Positions 22,715-35,238 of a stretch of 64,000 bases of DNA are shown in pieces. Position 1 is the stretch's first letter; each line of letters begins with the position of its first letter. The DNA comes from Anisodus tanguticus. Taxonomy: Eukaryota > Streptophyta > Magnoliopsida > Solanales > Solanaceae. Both the position numbers and the translations under genes were made by a program. The stretch lies in assembly GCA_034509755.1 (NCBI GenBank), contig CM067539.1:61390513-61454512 (forward strand), given 5' to 3'. Under the pieces are notes generated by a model. It did no database searches, was not told the DNA's origin, and was given only the letters and a program-made list of their open reading frames with translations.

Positions 22715-23024
22715 CTAGAATAGGATCCTACCTTTCACTAAAATTCTATCCTCAGCATCTCCATCCTTTTAGTTATAGGGCACTAAAGACACATCCTTTA
22801 TCTGAATACAGTAAAACAACAGATAACTGATGTTATCAACAGACATTAGAGAAATAAAGCAGCAGAAGAATCTTGAAACTTTCACATATTCTTCTCTACC
22901 CCAAAAAGACTACTACAATGAGTAGAATTACTCCAAAATTTCAACTCAAGGGGTTAAATATTCCTATACATTTCAAAAGTAGTTCTATGATTTTTTTTAT
23001 AACATTGGTATCCGGACCAACTTA

Positions 23025-23215
23025 CGCTCACCTTGACTATTCCACCGGGTACCTGTTATCTCCTACCAGCACGTGTACACGGTAAGTTTTCCCTTCCCGG
23101 CTTAGGCAAATGTAAAGAGAAAGTTTTTTGTCTTTCCTGAGATTGAGATTTGAACCATGGTGTTCAAGGTTTTCACCCACTTAATTGACTGCTAGGCGAT
23201 ACCCTTAGGTAAAGT
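23025..23215 (-). mobile_element. SINE-like repeat (family 4), degenerate
   Basis: On the - strand a tRNA-like head ('gcctagcagtcaattaagtg', box-B-like 'atggttcaaatctcaatc') is followed by a body with 'tggtaggagataacaggtac'. The same order is seen at about 23875-24035. Ends approximate. Confidence 0.5.
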
Positions 23216-23349
23216 AGTTCTATGATATATTGAACATGGTTTCTTGTGTCCCTAAAGTAAAGCTAGATAAAACGTAGCACTACTTGAATGTTGTATGTAA
23301 TCCTAATAAAAAAATTAAGAAGGTATTTACTTTCATATTATTTTTTTGA

Positions 23350-23420
23350 TGAGAAGGGACTAGGGGTTCCGAACCTGATTAGAATCCGTATGCTCAACCA
23401 ACTGAGCCACCTTTGCGAAT
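23350..23420 (-). mobile_element. head-only tRNA-like retrocopy with 18-bp target duplication
   Basis: A 71-bp insert lies between perfect 18-bp repeats GGTATTTACTTTCATATT (23332-23349 and 23421-23438). On the - strand it reads GGTGGCTCAGTTGGTTGAGC (box A-like), then GGTTCGGAACCCC (box B-like), then a short A-run. There is no SINE body. It looks like a retroposed tRNA or tRNA-like SINE head, primed by its A-tail. The spacing between boxes is short and no intact cloverleaf is evident, so it is not a working tRNA gene. Confidence 0.8.
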
Positions 23421-23874
23421 GGTATTTACTTTCATATTGTCCTCGAGGAGAACTTATAAACACATTTCTATCTAATTGTTCTATTTCTGCCACTTACCCT
23501 CCTTTTATGCTGATATTTCATCCTCTCGTTTATCTTTTAATCAAGCTTTTTTCTTTGAAAAGTCCTGTTTTTTATAGCCCATAACTCATTCTAGCTCCTT
23601 CCTGGATAACTAAACTTTTCAAGAATGAAATGTGTTATATTCGTGAAACCTTCTTTCCCCGGATTTGTAGATTCTAGTCCTCCTGTCCTGTATATAGAAG
23701 TTTAATCAAATAATTTGTCCATATTTAGCCAGCAAGATTACATCTTTTTTCTAATATCAGAAGGAATCTTAGTGAATCTTTATTCAACAACACACCATTT
23801 GCCACACTATATCAGTTACCTAGAAAAGCTGAATCAATTCCAATCAATCAACTATTCTCAATTCTAAATCAGTT

Positions 23875-24035
23875 GGGATCAACTATTCCTCGGGGTAACT
23901 GCTATCTCCCACCTGCACGATTATCGAGTAACTCTATCTACTGCTTGGACAGATAGGAAGATATTACCTAGTGTTTTTTGCTGGGAAATGAACCTGCATG
24001 CTTCTCAACTCACTAGGCTACACCCTTTAGTGCAG
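23875..24035 (-). mobile_element. SINE-like repeat (family 4)
   Basis: It contains 'ggggtaactgctatctccca', 'gagtaactctatctactgc', 'cttggacagataggaaga' and 'gctgggaaatgaacctgc', a familiar arrangement of a Solanaceae tRNA-derived SINE in reverse orientation; 'cactaggctacaccctt' is the tRNA-like head read backward. Ends not resolved. Confidence 0.55.
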
Positions 24036-25464
24036 GAAAATGGATATATTTTAGCTAGCAAGATTACATTTTTTCCAATATAAGGAGGAATTTAGTGAAT
24101 CTATGTTCAACAGATACCATTTGCCACAGAATATCAGATGGTCCTTAGCTGATATACTTGAAAAGCTATATCAGTTTAACTCAATCAACTATTCCTCAAT
24201 CCTAAACTAGTCTGAGTCTGCTATACACAACCTTATGGATCCAATCAGCTCAATTCACGCCCTTTTCCATTCCAATACTAGTACATTAACTTGTGTTTTT
24301 AACCAAAATTATGGGTTTTGTATCCATAATGTAGTGGACGCATCTTAGCTAGAAAGATTACACTTTTCCAATTATAAGAAGGAATCTAGTGAATCCTTAT
24401 TTACTAACACATACCATTTGACACACAATATCCCGTATACAGGCTATCAAGTTTTTATTATGATCAGCCACCCACGGAGGACTCGTAAATTCCACATACC
24501 CTCCGAAATTTTCCATCGGAGCCCAACTCTTGGCTTGGCTGAATAATAATTATTGCAGGCATGCAACTCGTTCCCCCGCGTATCATATTTATGTGTGACG
24601 TGCAACCCGAGCCATCCATAATATTATCATCATAGCAATGTTGTCATAATCTCATAAGTATTCTAACCTTTCTGGTCTTTTGGACCCATAATATTTTCAT
24701 ACCACTCTCATATCAATATCATCAGAACCATGAGTGTATGAATGCAAGTGACAATACAAGACAAGGAAACATAATGTATGAGATGCAACTAAGTATAGGA
24801 GATGAATAGCACATGCTTCATAATTCAATATCAAGTATTCCAAGTACAGACATGATATCATATCAAGCATGTCTAATGAATAAACACCACAACATCAAAT
24901 ATGGCGACGAGCCCACATAATGGCGACGAACCCAAATAATAGTAGTCGAGATCAGCTTAAGGTTGATTCCCCAAATCACCCAACAACACAGTTCAACACC
25001 GGTACCCACTTAAGCGTTCATCATAACCGCTTGAGTGGGACTCCCAAACACGCCCAATACCCATCAACATATATAACTACTATGTACTTCTATCAGAGTC
25101 TCGAAAAAACTAAATTGTAGCCTATCTCATTACCGAGCAAGAGCTACGACAATCTTTCTTTAGTGCTGGCCTTGCCCTTTTGGAGCACCTTGAAGTAATC
25201 GAAGTCTAGTAACGCATATACTATTCGTTAATATAAAGCTTACACAACATACAATGGCACAGTCCTTAACAAAGTAATACTTCAAATACCAACCCCGAGC
25301 CCACGTTACCAATACTCGAACATTTTTATCCAAAAACCATTAACACGGACTAGCTAGTCATATCCATAAGTTAATTAGAAAACTATACTCATTTGGACCT
25401 TCAATTAAACAATATAAAAAGGCCTAAATTTGAAAATCCTAAAATTGCCCCCCAAATCGAATGG
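24036..25464. other. repeat-like non-coding region
   Basis: Phrases such as 'gcaagattacat' plus 'ggaatttagtgaatctatgttcaaca' occur three times (near 23730, 24058 and 24352), indicating a degenerate duplicated block. From about 24465 to 25180 the sequence (for example 'gtgtgacgtgcaacccgagcc') looks like the non-coding part of a retroelement, without identifiable ends. No gene. Confidence 0.4.
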
Positions 25465-25472
25465 GTTTCTAT

Positions 25473-28400
25473 TAGGGTGGGCCCGGTCGGCCCGATCAGC
25501 CCAGTCCCGACCCCGCATCGATCCCAAAAAAAAGGGCATGGGACTCAAAACCAGAACGGGACCTGGCTCGTCCCGCCCATCTCGCCCCAGGCCCGATCCC
25601 GCCCGACCACCCCGAACCCGCCCGCCCCCTTCCCCTTTTCAAAAAATGGTCGTTGAACAACAACCATTTTATATTTTGGTCATTGTGCAATGACCATTTT
25701 CGGCCTCCCCCCTACCCCCTTAATATTTATTTTTAACCCATAAGTTAATATATTTACACTTTAATCCAATTTCACAACTATAAATACCTCATTTTCTCTT
25801 CATCTTTCTCACAAATCTTCCTACAATCTCTCAATCTACCTCTCTACAAGTCTACATTGTCTACTAAATATTATATTTTATTTGTTCATTTGTATAATTG
25901 TATCAAAGTTCAAAAATTGGGACAGAAGTTGGCAACTAGCTTGAAGATCATCCATCGAGAAAAGTTTCAATTTTCAACCTTGATTACACGTCGACGTTAC
26001 GTCGGTATTTGGTACCTTCGTTCCTTCTTTAAATTATTATTGTTACTTTATTTTAATTATCGCACTTAATTTCATTATCTTTAATTATTTATTAGCATAA
26101 TTAAAATAAAAGGATTAAGAGATATGTTTAAGGGTAAGGGTGCTTTTTCTAGTAGTGGTAACAAGGGCAGGGGTACTTCTTCTAGTCATCCTATTCCTAG
26201 ACAGGATGATTTGATTGATTACACTCATATAGATGAAGCTGAATTTTTTAATGATATACCATTAGACAATGAGATATATTCTGCAACTCAACCAGACTTT
26301 AATTTAGAAGATAATCTAGATGACACACCCACTAATCTATATGACACACCCACTAGTGCACCTCAAACTGAAACTGGAATGCCTCTTATTCCCCCTAGTA
26401 TGAGACGAGACCCCACACAATGAAAATTAAAATATGTTGCATGAGATTTTTTTTATAGGGACCAAGAGAATCAAGTAGTTAGATGCCAAATTTGTAAAAA
26501 TGTTTATAAATTTAAAATGGAAAAAGGTCATGGTGGGACGGGAGGCTTATTGAGACATGTACAAAGTTTTCACAAAGCTAGGTGGGATGAATACGAGGCT
26601 ACAAAGTCGGGTGAGCCAATGCACTCTCAGTCGGGACAAGGTTCACATAGTGTCCCGGACCAAGTACAGGGTCAAATTAACCCGACGAAGGGGGGAATTG
26701 TAGGTCCTAAATACGATAAACATAGAGATAGGGAAGCAATAGCAAAATTAGTTGCGGTGGAGGGTTTGCCTTTTTCATTTCCTTCCTCTCCTGGTTTTAT
26801 TCATTACATTAGAGATATGTATAATCCTGCTTTTAACGGTTTTCCTAGATCAACTGTTAGGAGAGACGTTTTTAAATTTGCACATGAATATCAACAATAT
26901 TTACGTTATTCATTATATCATTTTCCTGGCAAAGTATCTATCACGTCTGATATAGGCCGTAGTACTAACGGCCATGATTATAAATGGTCTATGCAAAAAC
27001 ATATTTTAGCATATAGATATATTGATGATAGGCACACTGTAAATTTTATTGTAGAAAATATTCATCAAATTTGCGATTATTATGCTATAACTGACAAAAT
27101 AATGACTGTTACGTTAGATAATGCTTCTTCTAATAATTATGCTATTAGACTTTTAAAAAATCTTTTAACTCCATCTTTTCCTAATCATTTTCATATAAAA
27201 TGTGTGTCATATTTATAACTTAGTTGTAAAGGACGGTCTATCACTTTTTGAAGACATTCTTAATAAAGTACAATTTGCTATAAACTTTATTTTTAGAAGT
27301 AATAGAATACAAAGAAAAAAAGAATATAAAAAAACTTGTCACAATTGTGGACTACCTTATAGAAAAATTCCCGAAGGAGTAGCGACTAGGTGAAATTCTT
27401 TATATGGACAACTACTTGTTGCTTATGATTATAGAAGACCTATAACTTTATTTTTAACGCCCATAATTGAAATTCAACTGATATGGTTGTAGATAACGAT
27501 TGGAAAAAAATTCAGAACTTATTGTATTTTTTGAGAAATGTTTTCAAGCAACTAAAGAATTTTCTGGTATATATTATCCTACTATTTCAACTATGTTATT
27601 TTATATAGCTCTAATATTTTTGTTACTTAGTGAATATATGGAAAACTCATCTTATAAGGCACCTATTAAAAAATATTTATCAAATTAAAAAAATATTTTT
27701 TTTCTATTCCCACTATTTATATTATTGGTGTTGTATTAAATCCGACTATTAAAATAGACGGTTGTAAAACACTTATTGAAACTATTTATGATTGTATAGA
27801 AGTACTTCCACATCCAACTCCAAAAAATCCAAATGAACAACCACCTAAGGAACCAACTAAAGAAGAAGTGTTGTCTAGCATACACGATGAATGCAAAATA
27901 GTATATACGTGTTACCAACAAGAAAGTGCTAGCAACCAACCGGCTTCTATACCATCTTTTTCTTCTACAATACAACCTTATAAAAAAGATGTTGTTTCTG
28001 CGGCTAGTATTGAAAGACTTAGAAATAGAATGTGTAGTGGTACCACTACTAATCAAGTTAGCGAGTTTGATGTTTTTGTTTTACAGGGTATTGTACCGTA
28101 CCAAACAGTTCTCAATGAAGAAGGACGTGAAGACTTACTGAAATACTGGAGGGAGAATTAGAAGACATTTCCGACACTATCAAAAATGGCCCGAGATGTG
28201 TTGAACATTCAAGCGTCATCAATAGCGTCTGAAAGCGCTTTTTATGCCGGAATATTTCAAATAGGAGAGCACAGACACTCATTAGCGGGAGACAACTTTG
28301 AGATTGCAGTTTTATTCAGAGATTTGAAACGAGCGGAGCGTAGAAGGTGCGGTCAACCGGAGATCAACGAAGAAGATGACGAAAACTACAATGAAATCTT

Positions 28401-28908
28401 ATCCGACGGAGGTGGAAGCGACGTCGAGCAATTTGACCAATAAATTTCAATTCCAACCGAAGAACCACAAGACATTGTGAAGAAACTTGAAAAGATGTTT
28501 ATAAATATGTGATTTTTTTAATTGCAATTTTACTATGTTATTTGCAACTTTCAACACCACAAAGTTGCAATTTTGAAATTGTATTACAAAAAAATCATAT
28601 TTCTATTAAATAATATAAGAGGCACAAAAATAGCATTGGGATATTTTTATTACACTATTTTGTTCAATTATTGAGGTGTTTATATATGTTATTTTTTAAA
28701 ATTAAGTGCAAAAAAAAAATCAAAAAACTCGATCCCGACCCGACCTTGCCCCGCCCTGGCCCTATAATACCGGTCCCCTTTTCCGACGGGACCAGGAATG
28801 GGACGGGAAATTGGCGGATACCGCCAATCTACCGGAGGACCAGTCCCGCCCTCCCCCAGTCCCGTCGGGTCCCGTCCCGCCCCGAACCCGGCCCACTGGA
28901 CACCCCTA
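25473..28908 (+). mobile_element. hAT DNA transposon, copy 1 (3436 bp, complete ends)
   Basis: A perfect 8-bp duplication GTTTCTAT (25465-25472 and 28909-28916) flanks inverted ends TAGGGTGGGC at the left and TAGGGGTGTCCAGTGGGC when the right end is read on the - strand. Both subterminal regions are strongly GC-rich with 'cccgaccccgc'/'gtcccgccc' motifs, unlike the AT-rich interior. The ends look intact, but the transposase is broken (see its entry). A second copy of the family is at 46630-50010. Confidence 0.9.
26124..28443 (+). pseudogene. hAT transposase (BED zinc finger, RNase-H fold, hATC), broken
   Basis: Segments in order: an acidic Ser/Gly-rich N-terminus (26124-26423, ending in a stop); a BED-type finger (26450-26590) with CQIC spaced from HVQSFH; the N-terminal part of the catalytic domain (to 27218) with VSITSDIG; then short frames to 28161; and a C-terminal hATC dimerisation region (28186-28443) with ARDVLNIQASSIASE and DNFEIAVLFRD. 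Intact hAT transposases cut and rejoin DNA in the nucleus. Here stops and frameshifts divide the frame. A 30-bp segment just after STNGHDY, present in copy 2 and holding the TCHWI motif, is deleted between short ATTAT repeats. Confidence 0.85.
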
Positions 28909-28916
28909 GTTTCTAT

Positions 28917-29450
28917 TGATAAAAGGAGATGCTATTCTATTAATTTGTGCATTAAATTCTAATATCTTAGAAAAGAAATGATCCTACTTTAAGTTGTTGA
29001 CTCGAAATATACTTTCAGTCCATGTTGTTGAATATATAATAAATTATTACAGTTGAAAATTATAATAAAATGAATAAAAAATAAATAAATATTCAGGCTG
29101 AGGTGCGGATATCTCGCTCTCTTTAAGGAGATTCAAGCCCATTACGGTATAATCTTCACCGATCCAGCAGTATATCTCTTGACTTGTCTCCTCCAGGATT
29201 CAACAGTCCGACAACGTCGTGTGACTCAAACAACTCCGGACAAGTTGAAGAGTCCAAAGCTCCACCAATATGAACACATTCCTTCAACATAAAATTACTC
29301 TCTTTTGTAGTACCTAAGTTGGAGACTTGGAATATTTTCTTTCTCTCAACTCAATTTTTTCACTTCTCCAACCTCACTATACACCATAATATTTTTCACA
29401 CCTCTCACACACAATACAATATTTTTTTTCATCTCAACTCATGAAAGAAA
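28917..29450. other. spacer between hAT copy 1 and copia A
   Basis: No coding region or defined repeat seen. Confidence 0.5.
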
Positions 29451-29455
29451 CACCT

Positions 29456-29733
29456 TGTTAAACAATAGCAGTGGGTTGGGCCTCTCGGCCAGATTTGCTA
29501 GAAAATTGTTCCAATAAGATATTGTATATATGGTATATATATTTGTAGTATATTATAATAAAAAGGATACCTTAATTAGTGTTATACACCTACCATAATT
29601 GTATAGTTAGAATTATGGTAGAATAAGGATTTAGAAGTAGAATAGGAAAAGGATTTTTCCTATTATGGAAATATGTAACTTGTATATATAGCCTTTCAAT
29701 TAATGAAAATAATCAAGGGGATTATTTCTTTCA
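29456..29733 (+). repeat. 5' LTR of copia A
   Basis: 278 bp, TG...CA. It contains 'gtatatatagcc' near 29687, a plausible TATA box, and 'aataaaaagg' near 29557. Confidence 0.95.
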
Positions 29734-29745
29734 TGGTATCAAGAG
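29734..29745 (+). promoter_or_regulatory. primer-binding site of copia A
   Basis: TGGTATCAAGAG directly adjoins the 5' LTR and resembles the complement of the 3' end of initiator methionine tRNA. Confidence 0.85.
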
Positions 29746-29894
29746 ACTAGGTCTAAACCAAAAGTTTTCTTCTCTCAAACTTTTGCCTCTTTGGCCGAGA
29801 ACCCCCCCTCCCTCGGGTTTTTCTCTCCAAATATCTCGTCTTCCGCTCTCAAAAACCTCTCTTAAATTTATCCTCCTTCTTTGTTCTTTCAAAT

Positions 29895-30975
29895 ATGTCT
29901 AAGAACAATTTTCACCCTGCCCTCACGCTTTCCAATATCAAGCTCGGTGTCCCTATTGTCCTTGAGATGGAAAACGTTCAATATGCAACGTGGGCGGAGT
30001 TGTTTAAAATTCACGCTATCTCTTATCAAGTTCTTCATCACATAATTCCTCCCGCTAGACCCCTTCCCCGCGGAGGATCCCGAGGTGTGGATTACACTTG
30101 ATGCTACCGTTCTTCGGTGGATATACGCCACTATTTCGGTGGACCTTCTACGGACGATTATGGAGCCCGATACCACGGCTATGGCAAAGATGGAATAGAT
30201 TGCGTGACATATTCCAAGACAACCAACATTCCCGTATCGTCACACTCGAGCGAGAATTCTCTCTCGTTCGAATGGACGTATTTCCGAACGTTTCTGCATA
30301 TTGCAAGAAACTAAAGGAATTGGCGGATCAACTCCGTAATGTTGGCGCACCAGTGACAAATAATCGTCTAGTTCTACAGTTGGTTGCCGGGCTTTCGGAG
30401 GCCTATAATGGTGTTGGAACTCTCCTTCGCCAAAGCAACCCTCTTCCCGACTTTCATCAAGCCCGCTCCATGCTGACGTTGGAAGAAGCCGATTTGGCTA
30501 AAAAGGCGGCTACCGGAGCAAGCCCAGTTGTCATGGTGGCATCCTTTCCTAGTTCTTCTGGTTTTGTTAATAATTCGGGCCAAAACCATAATAATGGTGG
30601 CGGCAAGAATAATCGCAAAAATAACAAAAATCGCGGGGGCAAACGAGGTGGTTCTGGTGGCGGTTCCGGTGAGCAACAAGCAGGCAGTGGGTCCCATTCG
30701 GGGTACAGTGGGCCACCACCACCGTGGGCCCAGCAGTGGGGCCAGTGGCAGTGGCACCCGCACCCTCCAAAGGCCGGTTTACGCCGGCGGCGGTGGGGCG
30801 GCCGGTCCCGGCGAGCCCAATACCCGGCATTGGCGGCCCGGCGGCCGGTGGCCCAAAGAACGGCCCCCACAGTGGTAACAGCCCAGTTCCAGCACGGCCA
30901 GGAGTCCTTGGGCCCCGTCCTCCGCAAGCCCATCATGCAGCAGGCCCCACTCATACGATATCGAGGCCGCGATGC
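29895..30975 (+). pseudogene. copia A gag
   Basis: It starts at the ATG at 29895 with a short N-terminal part (FHPALTLSNIKLGVPIVLEM; WAELFKIHA), frameshifts near 30060-30200, then continues as a UBN2-type gag (30210-30540) with RIVTLEREFSLVRM, LRNVGAPVTNNRLVLQL and EAYNGVGTLLRQSNP. The C-terminal part is Asn/Gly/Arg-rich and then Gly/Pro/Trp/Gln-rich. I see no CCHC zinc knuckle, so nucleic-acid binding would have relied on the basic tail. Intact gag forms the cytoplasmic particle in which reverse transcription occurs. Confidence 0.85.
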
Positions 30976-30999
30976 ACACGTTGGGGTTGACTCAACCGG

Positions 31000-33900
31000 A
31001 CCCAAATTGGTACATGGACACCGGGGCCACTACTCACATGACTTCCGAATCGGTACTCTCTCATCTTATTCCAATTTGAGCACCCCTCGGGGATAATTGT
31101 TGGTAATGGCGAGTTCTATTCCAATTCTAGGGTATGGTCGAGAAAACATTGTCTCCTCCTAATCCACCACTCCTCTTGAAAAATACTTTACATGCTCCTA
31201 AATTGATTAAAAATTTAGTGTACGTCCGAAAATTCACAAATGACAATTCTTTCTGTTGAATTTGATCCTTTCGGTTTCTCTGTGAAGGATTTCAAGACGG
31301 GGAGTCATCTCATGGGGTGTGATAGTAGGGGGATCGTATCCTATCATGCCCGGTTTCGATCCATCGAGTCCACCTTGCCATCGGCTTTTGCGACCATCTC
31401 TCCTTCCATATGGCATGCTCGTCTGGGTCATCCGGGATCTTCTATTTTATCAGCTTTAGATAAAAATAGCTTTATTTCTTGTAAGGGTACAAATCGTACT
31501 CCAATTTGTCAGTCTTGTTCATTAGGAAAAATTATTAAGTTACCATTTGTAGACTCCAATTCTCATACTTCTATGCCATTTGACATTATTCATAGCGACT
31601 TATGGACATCTCCCATTACGAGTTCAATGGGCCATCGTTATTATGTTCTCTTTTTAGATGATTATTCTAGATTTTTGTGGACGTTTCCAATTGCGAATAA
31701 ATCACAAGTGTTTTCCGTCTTCATAAAATTTAGAGCGTTCATTCGTACTCAATTCGAAAGAGAAATAAAAAATATTCAATGTGATAATGGGAAAGAATAT
31801 GACAATAGGGAGTTTCGAGAGTTTTGTGCTACTCATGGGATAAATTTTCATTTTTCATGTCCTCATACATCTTCACAAAATGGGAAAGCCGAACGCAAAA
31901 TTCGTTCCATAAATAACATTGTCCGAACTCTCCTTATACATGCCTCCATACCTCCATATTTTTGGCATCATGCTCTACAAATGGCCACATATCTTCTTAA
32001 CATAATTCCGTCTAATGGTCGACATATTCTTCCCCCTCAAAATCCTATATAATAAGAACCCTTCTTATTCTCACCTTCGGATTTTTGGGTGCTTGTGTTA
32101 TCCGTTATTTCCATCCACCACAATTAACAAACTTCGTGCTCGGTCTACCCCGTGTGTGTTTTTGGGTTATCCGTCGAATCATCGTGGTTATAAGTGTTTT
32201 GATTTATCCTCCAAGAAAATCATAATCAATCGCCATGTCATTTTTGATGAAACTCAATTCCCATTTACGAAAGTTCATACTCCCGAACCTAAGTCGTATA
32301 ATTTTTTGGATGACCAAATATCCCCGTATATTATTCGGAATTTTTCGGACATCTCCGTATTCAAAATCCTCCGGCGGGCCCACGCCCGCCGGCCCAACAA
32401 GATCGCCACACCCAGCTCTTCCAGCCACTGGAACAGTTCCGGCAACTGGGCCGGTCCAGCCCAGTTCTGGAACTGGTCCAGAAGCCGAGTCCAGCCATTT
32501 CCGATTTGGGCCAGCAGGCCCACTGCTTGCTGGCCAGTCCGTCCCAAGCCCAGAAAATTCCATTAATTCTTCCTCGAGTCATAGACCGGTCACTCGTAGT
32601 CAGCGGGGTATTTTTACACCTAAAAGACATTTTAATTTACATTCTGATGTCTCTAAATCCCCCTTGCCCCGCAATCCTGTATCCGCATTAAATGACCCTA
32701 ATTGGAAAATTGCTATGACTGATGAATATAATGCTCTTATTGATAATAAGACGTGGGAGTTGGTGCCCGTCCATATGGTATTAATATTATCAGGTCTATG
32801 TGGATTTTTGCTCACAAGGAGAATTCAGATGGGTCATTTGCTCGGCATAAGGCGCGACTTGTTGGTGATGGTAAGACTCAGCAGGTTGGTATTGATTGTG
32901 GTGAGACATTTAGTCCGGTGGTCAAACCGGCTACCATTCGCACGGTACTTAGCTTGGCCCTTTCAAAGACTTGGCCAATTCATCAGTTAGATGTCAAGAA
33001 TGCTTTCCTACATGGAGATCTCAAGGAAACGAGTCTATATGCATCAACCGTTGGGTTTCGGGGATCCCAGACCACCCTCATCATGTCCGTTTGTTGAAAA
33101 AGTCCTTATATGGGCTTAAGCGGTCTCCACGTGCCTGGTATACACGATTTGCTGATTTTGTTTCGACTATTGGGTTCACACACAAACAGGTCGACAATTC
33201 TTTGTTCATCTACCGCAGTGGTTCGTCGTTGGCCTACATTCTTATATGTGGATGATATCATCTTGATTGCCTCCTCCGATGCTTTGCGTCGGTCTATCAT
33301 CGGCCATGCTCGGTTCTGAATTTGCTATGAAAGACTTGGGGCCCTTGAGTTACTTTTTGGGAATTCTTTGTCAAACGTCATTCGGTGGGTTGTTTCGTCT
33401 CAACGGAAGTATCTTCTTTGAGATCATCGAGAGGGCTGGGATGTCATACTTGTAAGTCCACTTCCACGCCGCTTGATGCAAACCCAAAGCTAAGTGCCGC
33501 GACGGGTGCACCATATGAGGACCCGACCCGATATCGCGGTCTTGCGGGGGCTCTCCAAGTATCTTACCTTTACCGGACCGGATATTACGTATGTGGTTCA
33601 AAGTGTGTTTATTCATGCATGACCCCGAGTTGAACACATGAATGCAATAAAACGCATCATTCGGTATATTCGGGGGACACTAGACTATGGGTTGCACTTG
33701 TATCCGTCGGCTATATCTACGCTTGTCTCCTACACGAGATGCTTTGATTGGGGTGGTTGTCCCGACACCGGACGGTCGACTTCGCTCTTGTATGTTCCTT
33801 GGCAACAACTTGGTCTCTGGTCGGCAAAACGTCGGCAACTCTGTCACGCTCAAGTGCCGAGGCGAGAATATCGAGGGGTAGCAAATGTGGTCTCCGAATC

Positions 33901-34207
33901 ATGTTGGCTACGTAATTTGCTTTTGGAGCTTCATTGTCCCATTCGAAGGCAACCTTGGTATATTGCGATAACATTAGTGCCATCTACCTTTCGGGTAACC
34001 CCGTTCAACACCGGCGCACCAAACATATCGAAATGGACATTCACTTTGTCCGTGAAAAGGTTGCAAAGGGTCAAGTTCGCGTATGCCATGTCCCGTCTCG
34101 TTATCAAATTGCGACATCTTTACAAAGGGTCTACCAGGCGGTTCTCTTTGAAGATTTTAGGGACAGATCTCGGCGTTCGAAAGCCGCCCGCTATGACTCG
34201 CGGGAGT
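31000..34207 (+). pseudogene. copia A pol (protease, integrase, reverse transcriptase, RNase H), broken
   Basis: Protease: the DTGA catalytic motif near 31010-31030 (YMDTGATTHM). Integrase 31240-32050: pre-integrase WHARLGHPG, zinc-binding CQSC, DDE-type residues in HSDLW, CDNGKEY and QNGKAERKIR. A linker rich in Ala/Gly/Pro (32370-32560) precedes the VTRSQRGIF motif. Reverse transcriptase 32700-33330: DVKNAFLHGDLKE and YVDDIILIASS (active-site YVDD at about 33244). RNase H to about 34200. Frameshifts occur near 31090-31240, 32040, 32760, 33090, 33230, 33310 and 33560, so no functional polyprotein can be made. Confidence 0.9.
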
Positions 34208-34208
34208 G

Positions 34209-34485
34209 TGTTAAACAATAGCGATGGGTTGGGCCTCTCGGCCGATTTGCTAGAAAATTGTTCCAATAAGATATTGTATATATGGTATATATATTTGTAG
34301 TATATTGTAATAAAAAGGATACCTTAATTAGTGTTATACACCTACCATAATTGTATAGTTAGAATTATGGTAGAATAAGGATTTAGAAGTAGAATAGGAA
34401 AAGGATTTTTCCTATTATGGAAATATGTAACTTGTATATATAGCCTTTCAATTAATGAAAATAATCAAGGGGATTATTTCTTTCA
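34209..34485 (+). repeat. 3' LTR of copia A
   Basis: 277 bp, near-identical to the 5' LTR; a purine-rich GCGGGAGTG lies just before it. Confidence 0.95.
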
Positions 34486-34490
34486 CACCT

Positions 34491-35238
34491 CAATATATAG
34501 GTGTATAAATCATCCATTTAATAAATATAGAGAGTATTGTATAATTAAGTGAGAAAAAAATATGAAAATGTGGTTAATGAGAGTAATAACCACATTCTAC
34601 CTCATGGAGTAGTGGGAGAGTGAGAGTTATGGCCATCTTCTAGCTTTTATGGCCACTAACAAATATGAAAGATGAATAACAAATATGGGAGGGTTCGAAT
34701 CTCCACGTTGTAATCCCCTCCCCCAATTCCCCTTCCCCTACCCTCTGTAATAAACAAAATGTATATAATTAATGTGTATGCATTATATTGAGTATACGTT
34801 GATTATACGTTTATTATACATAAATTATACATAAAATGTGTATATATCGTATACAAAGTGAATATATGAAGTGTATAATAAATGCATATGTAGTGTTTAT
34901 ATACATTTTGGCTACAATATTTTTTTCTACTCCTACTACTTTTAATTTTTTGAGCTCTTATCGACATGTAATATTGCTTTATCTGCGCCAAGGGAACCCG
35001 TAGAACTTAACTATAGCATCGAAACTTCATATTCAATCAGAAAATTAACAAAATTATATTATTAGTCGACTTCAAAATAATTTTTTTATACAAAATCATA
35101 AATAGTACACATGAAATTATTAATTGAAGGAATAATTTAACTTATAAATAGAGACTTGAATACATGTCCTTAATTAAATGTCCATGAGTTCACTCTTTTT
35201 GTCAAGCTTGAAAGTATTTTTATGTTCTAGAGACAATC
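34491..35238. other. AT-rich spacer, no gene seen
   Basis: 'gtatatg'/'ttatacg' rich low-complexity text at 34755-34905; nothing else identified. Confidence 0.5.

Larger units (their letters stand above)
29456..34485 (+). mobile_element. Ty1/copia retrotransposon A (5030 bp, complete ends)
   Basis: The LTRs 29456-29733 and 34209-34485 start TGTTAAACAATAG and end TTTCTTTCA. A 5-bp duplication CACCT flanks the element (29451-29455 and 34486-34490). A methionine-tRNA type primer-binding site TGGTATCAAGAG starts at 29734. By eye the LTRs differ at only about four positions, so this is the youngest of the three copia copies here. The domain order gag, protease, integrase, reverse transcriptase, RNase H is that of copia, but the frame is broken many times. 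Confidence 0.95.

Noticed and set aside
23350..23420. tRNA gene on the - strand
   Set aside because: Box A and box B-like parts are present, but spacing is too short for a cloverleaf and the copy has an A-run and target duplications, so it is a retrocopy.
25430..25690. Overlapping Pro/Arg-rich frames at the hAT left end
   Set aside because: They are shadows of GC-rich subterminal repeats on both strands; the equivalent right-end and copy 2 frames have the same cause.
30374..31005. Long - strand frames (up to 182 codons) across copia A gag
   Set aside because: They are antisense to a GC-rich low-complexity gag tail, with no domain; the + strand UBN2 gag explains the openness. The same applies to the - strand frames at 52909-53358 and 54702-55019.
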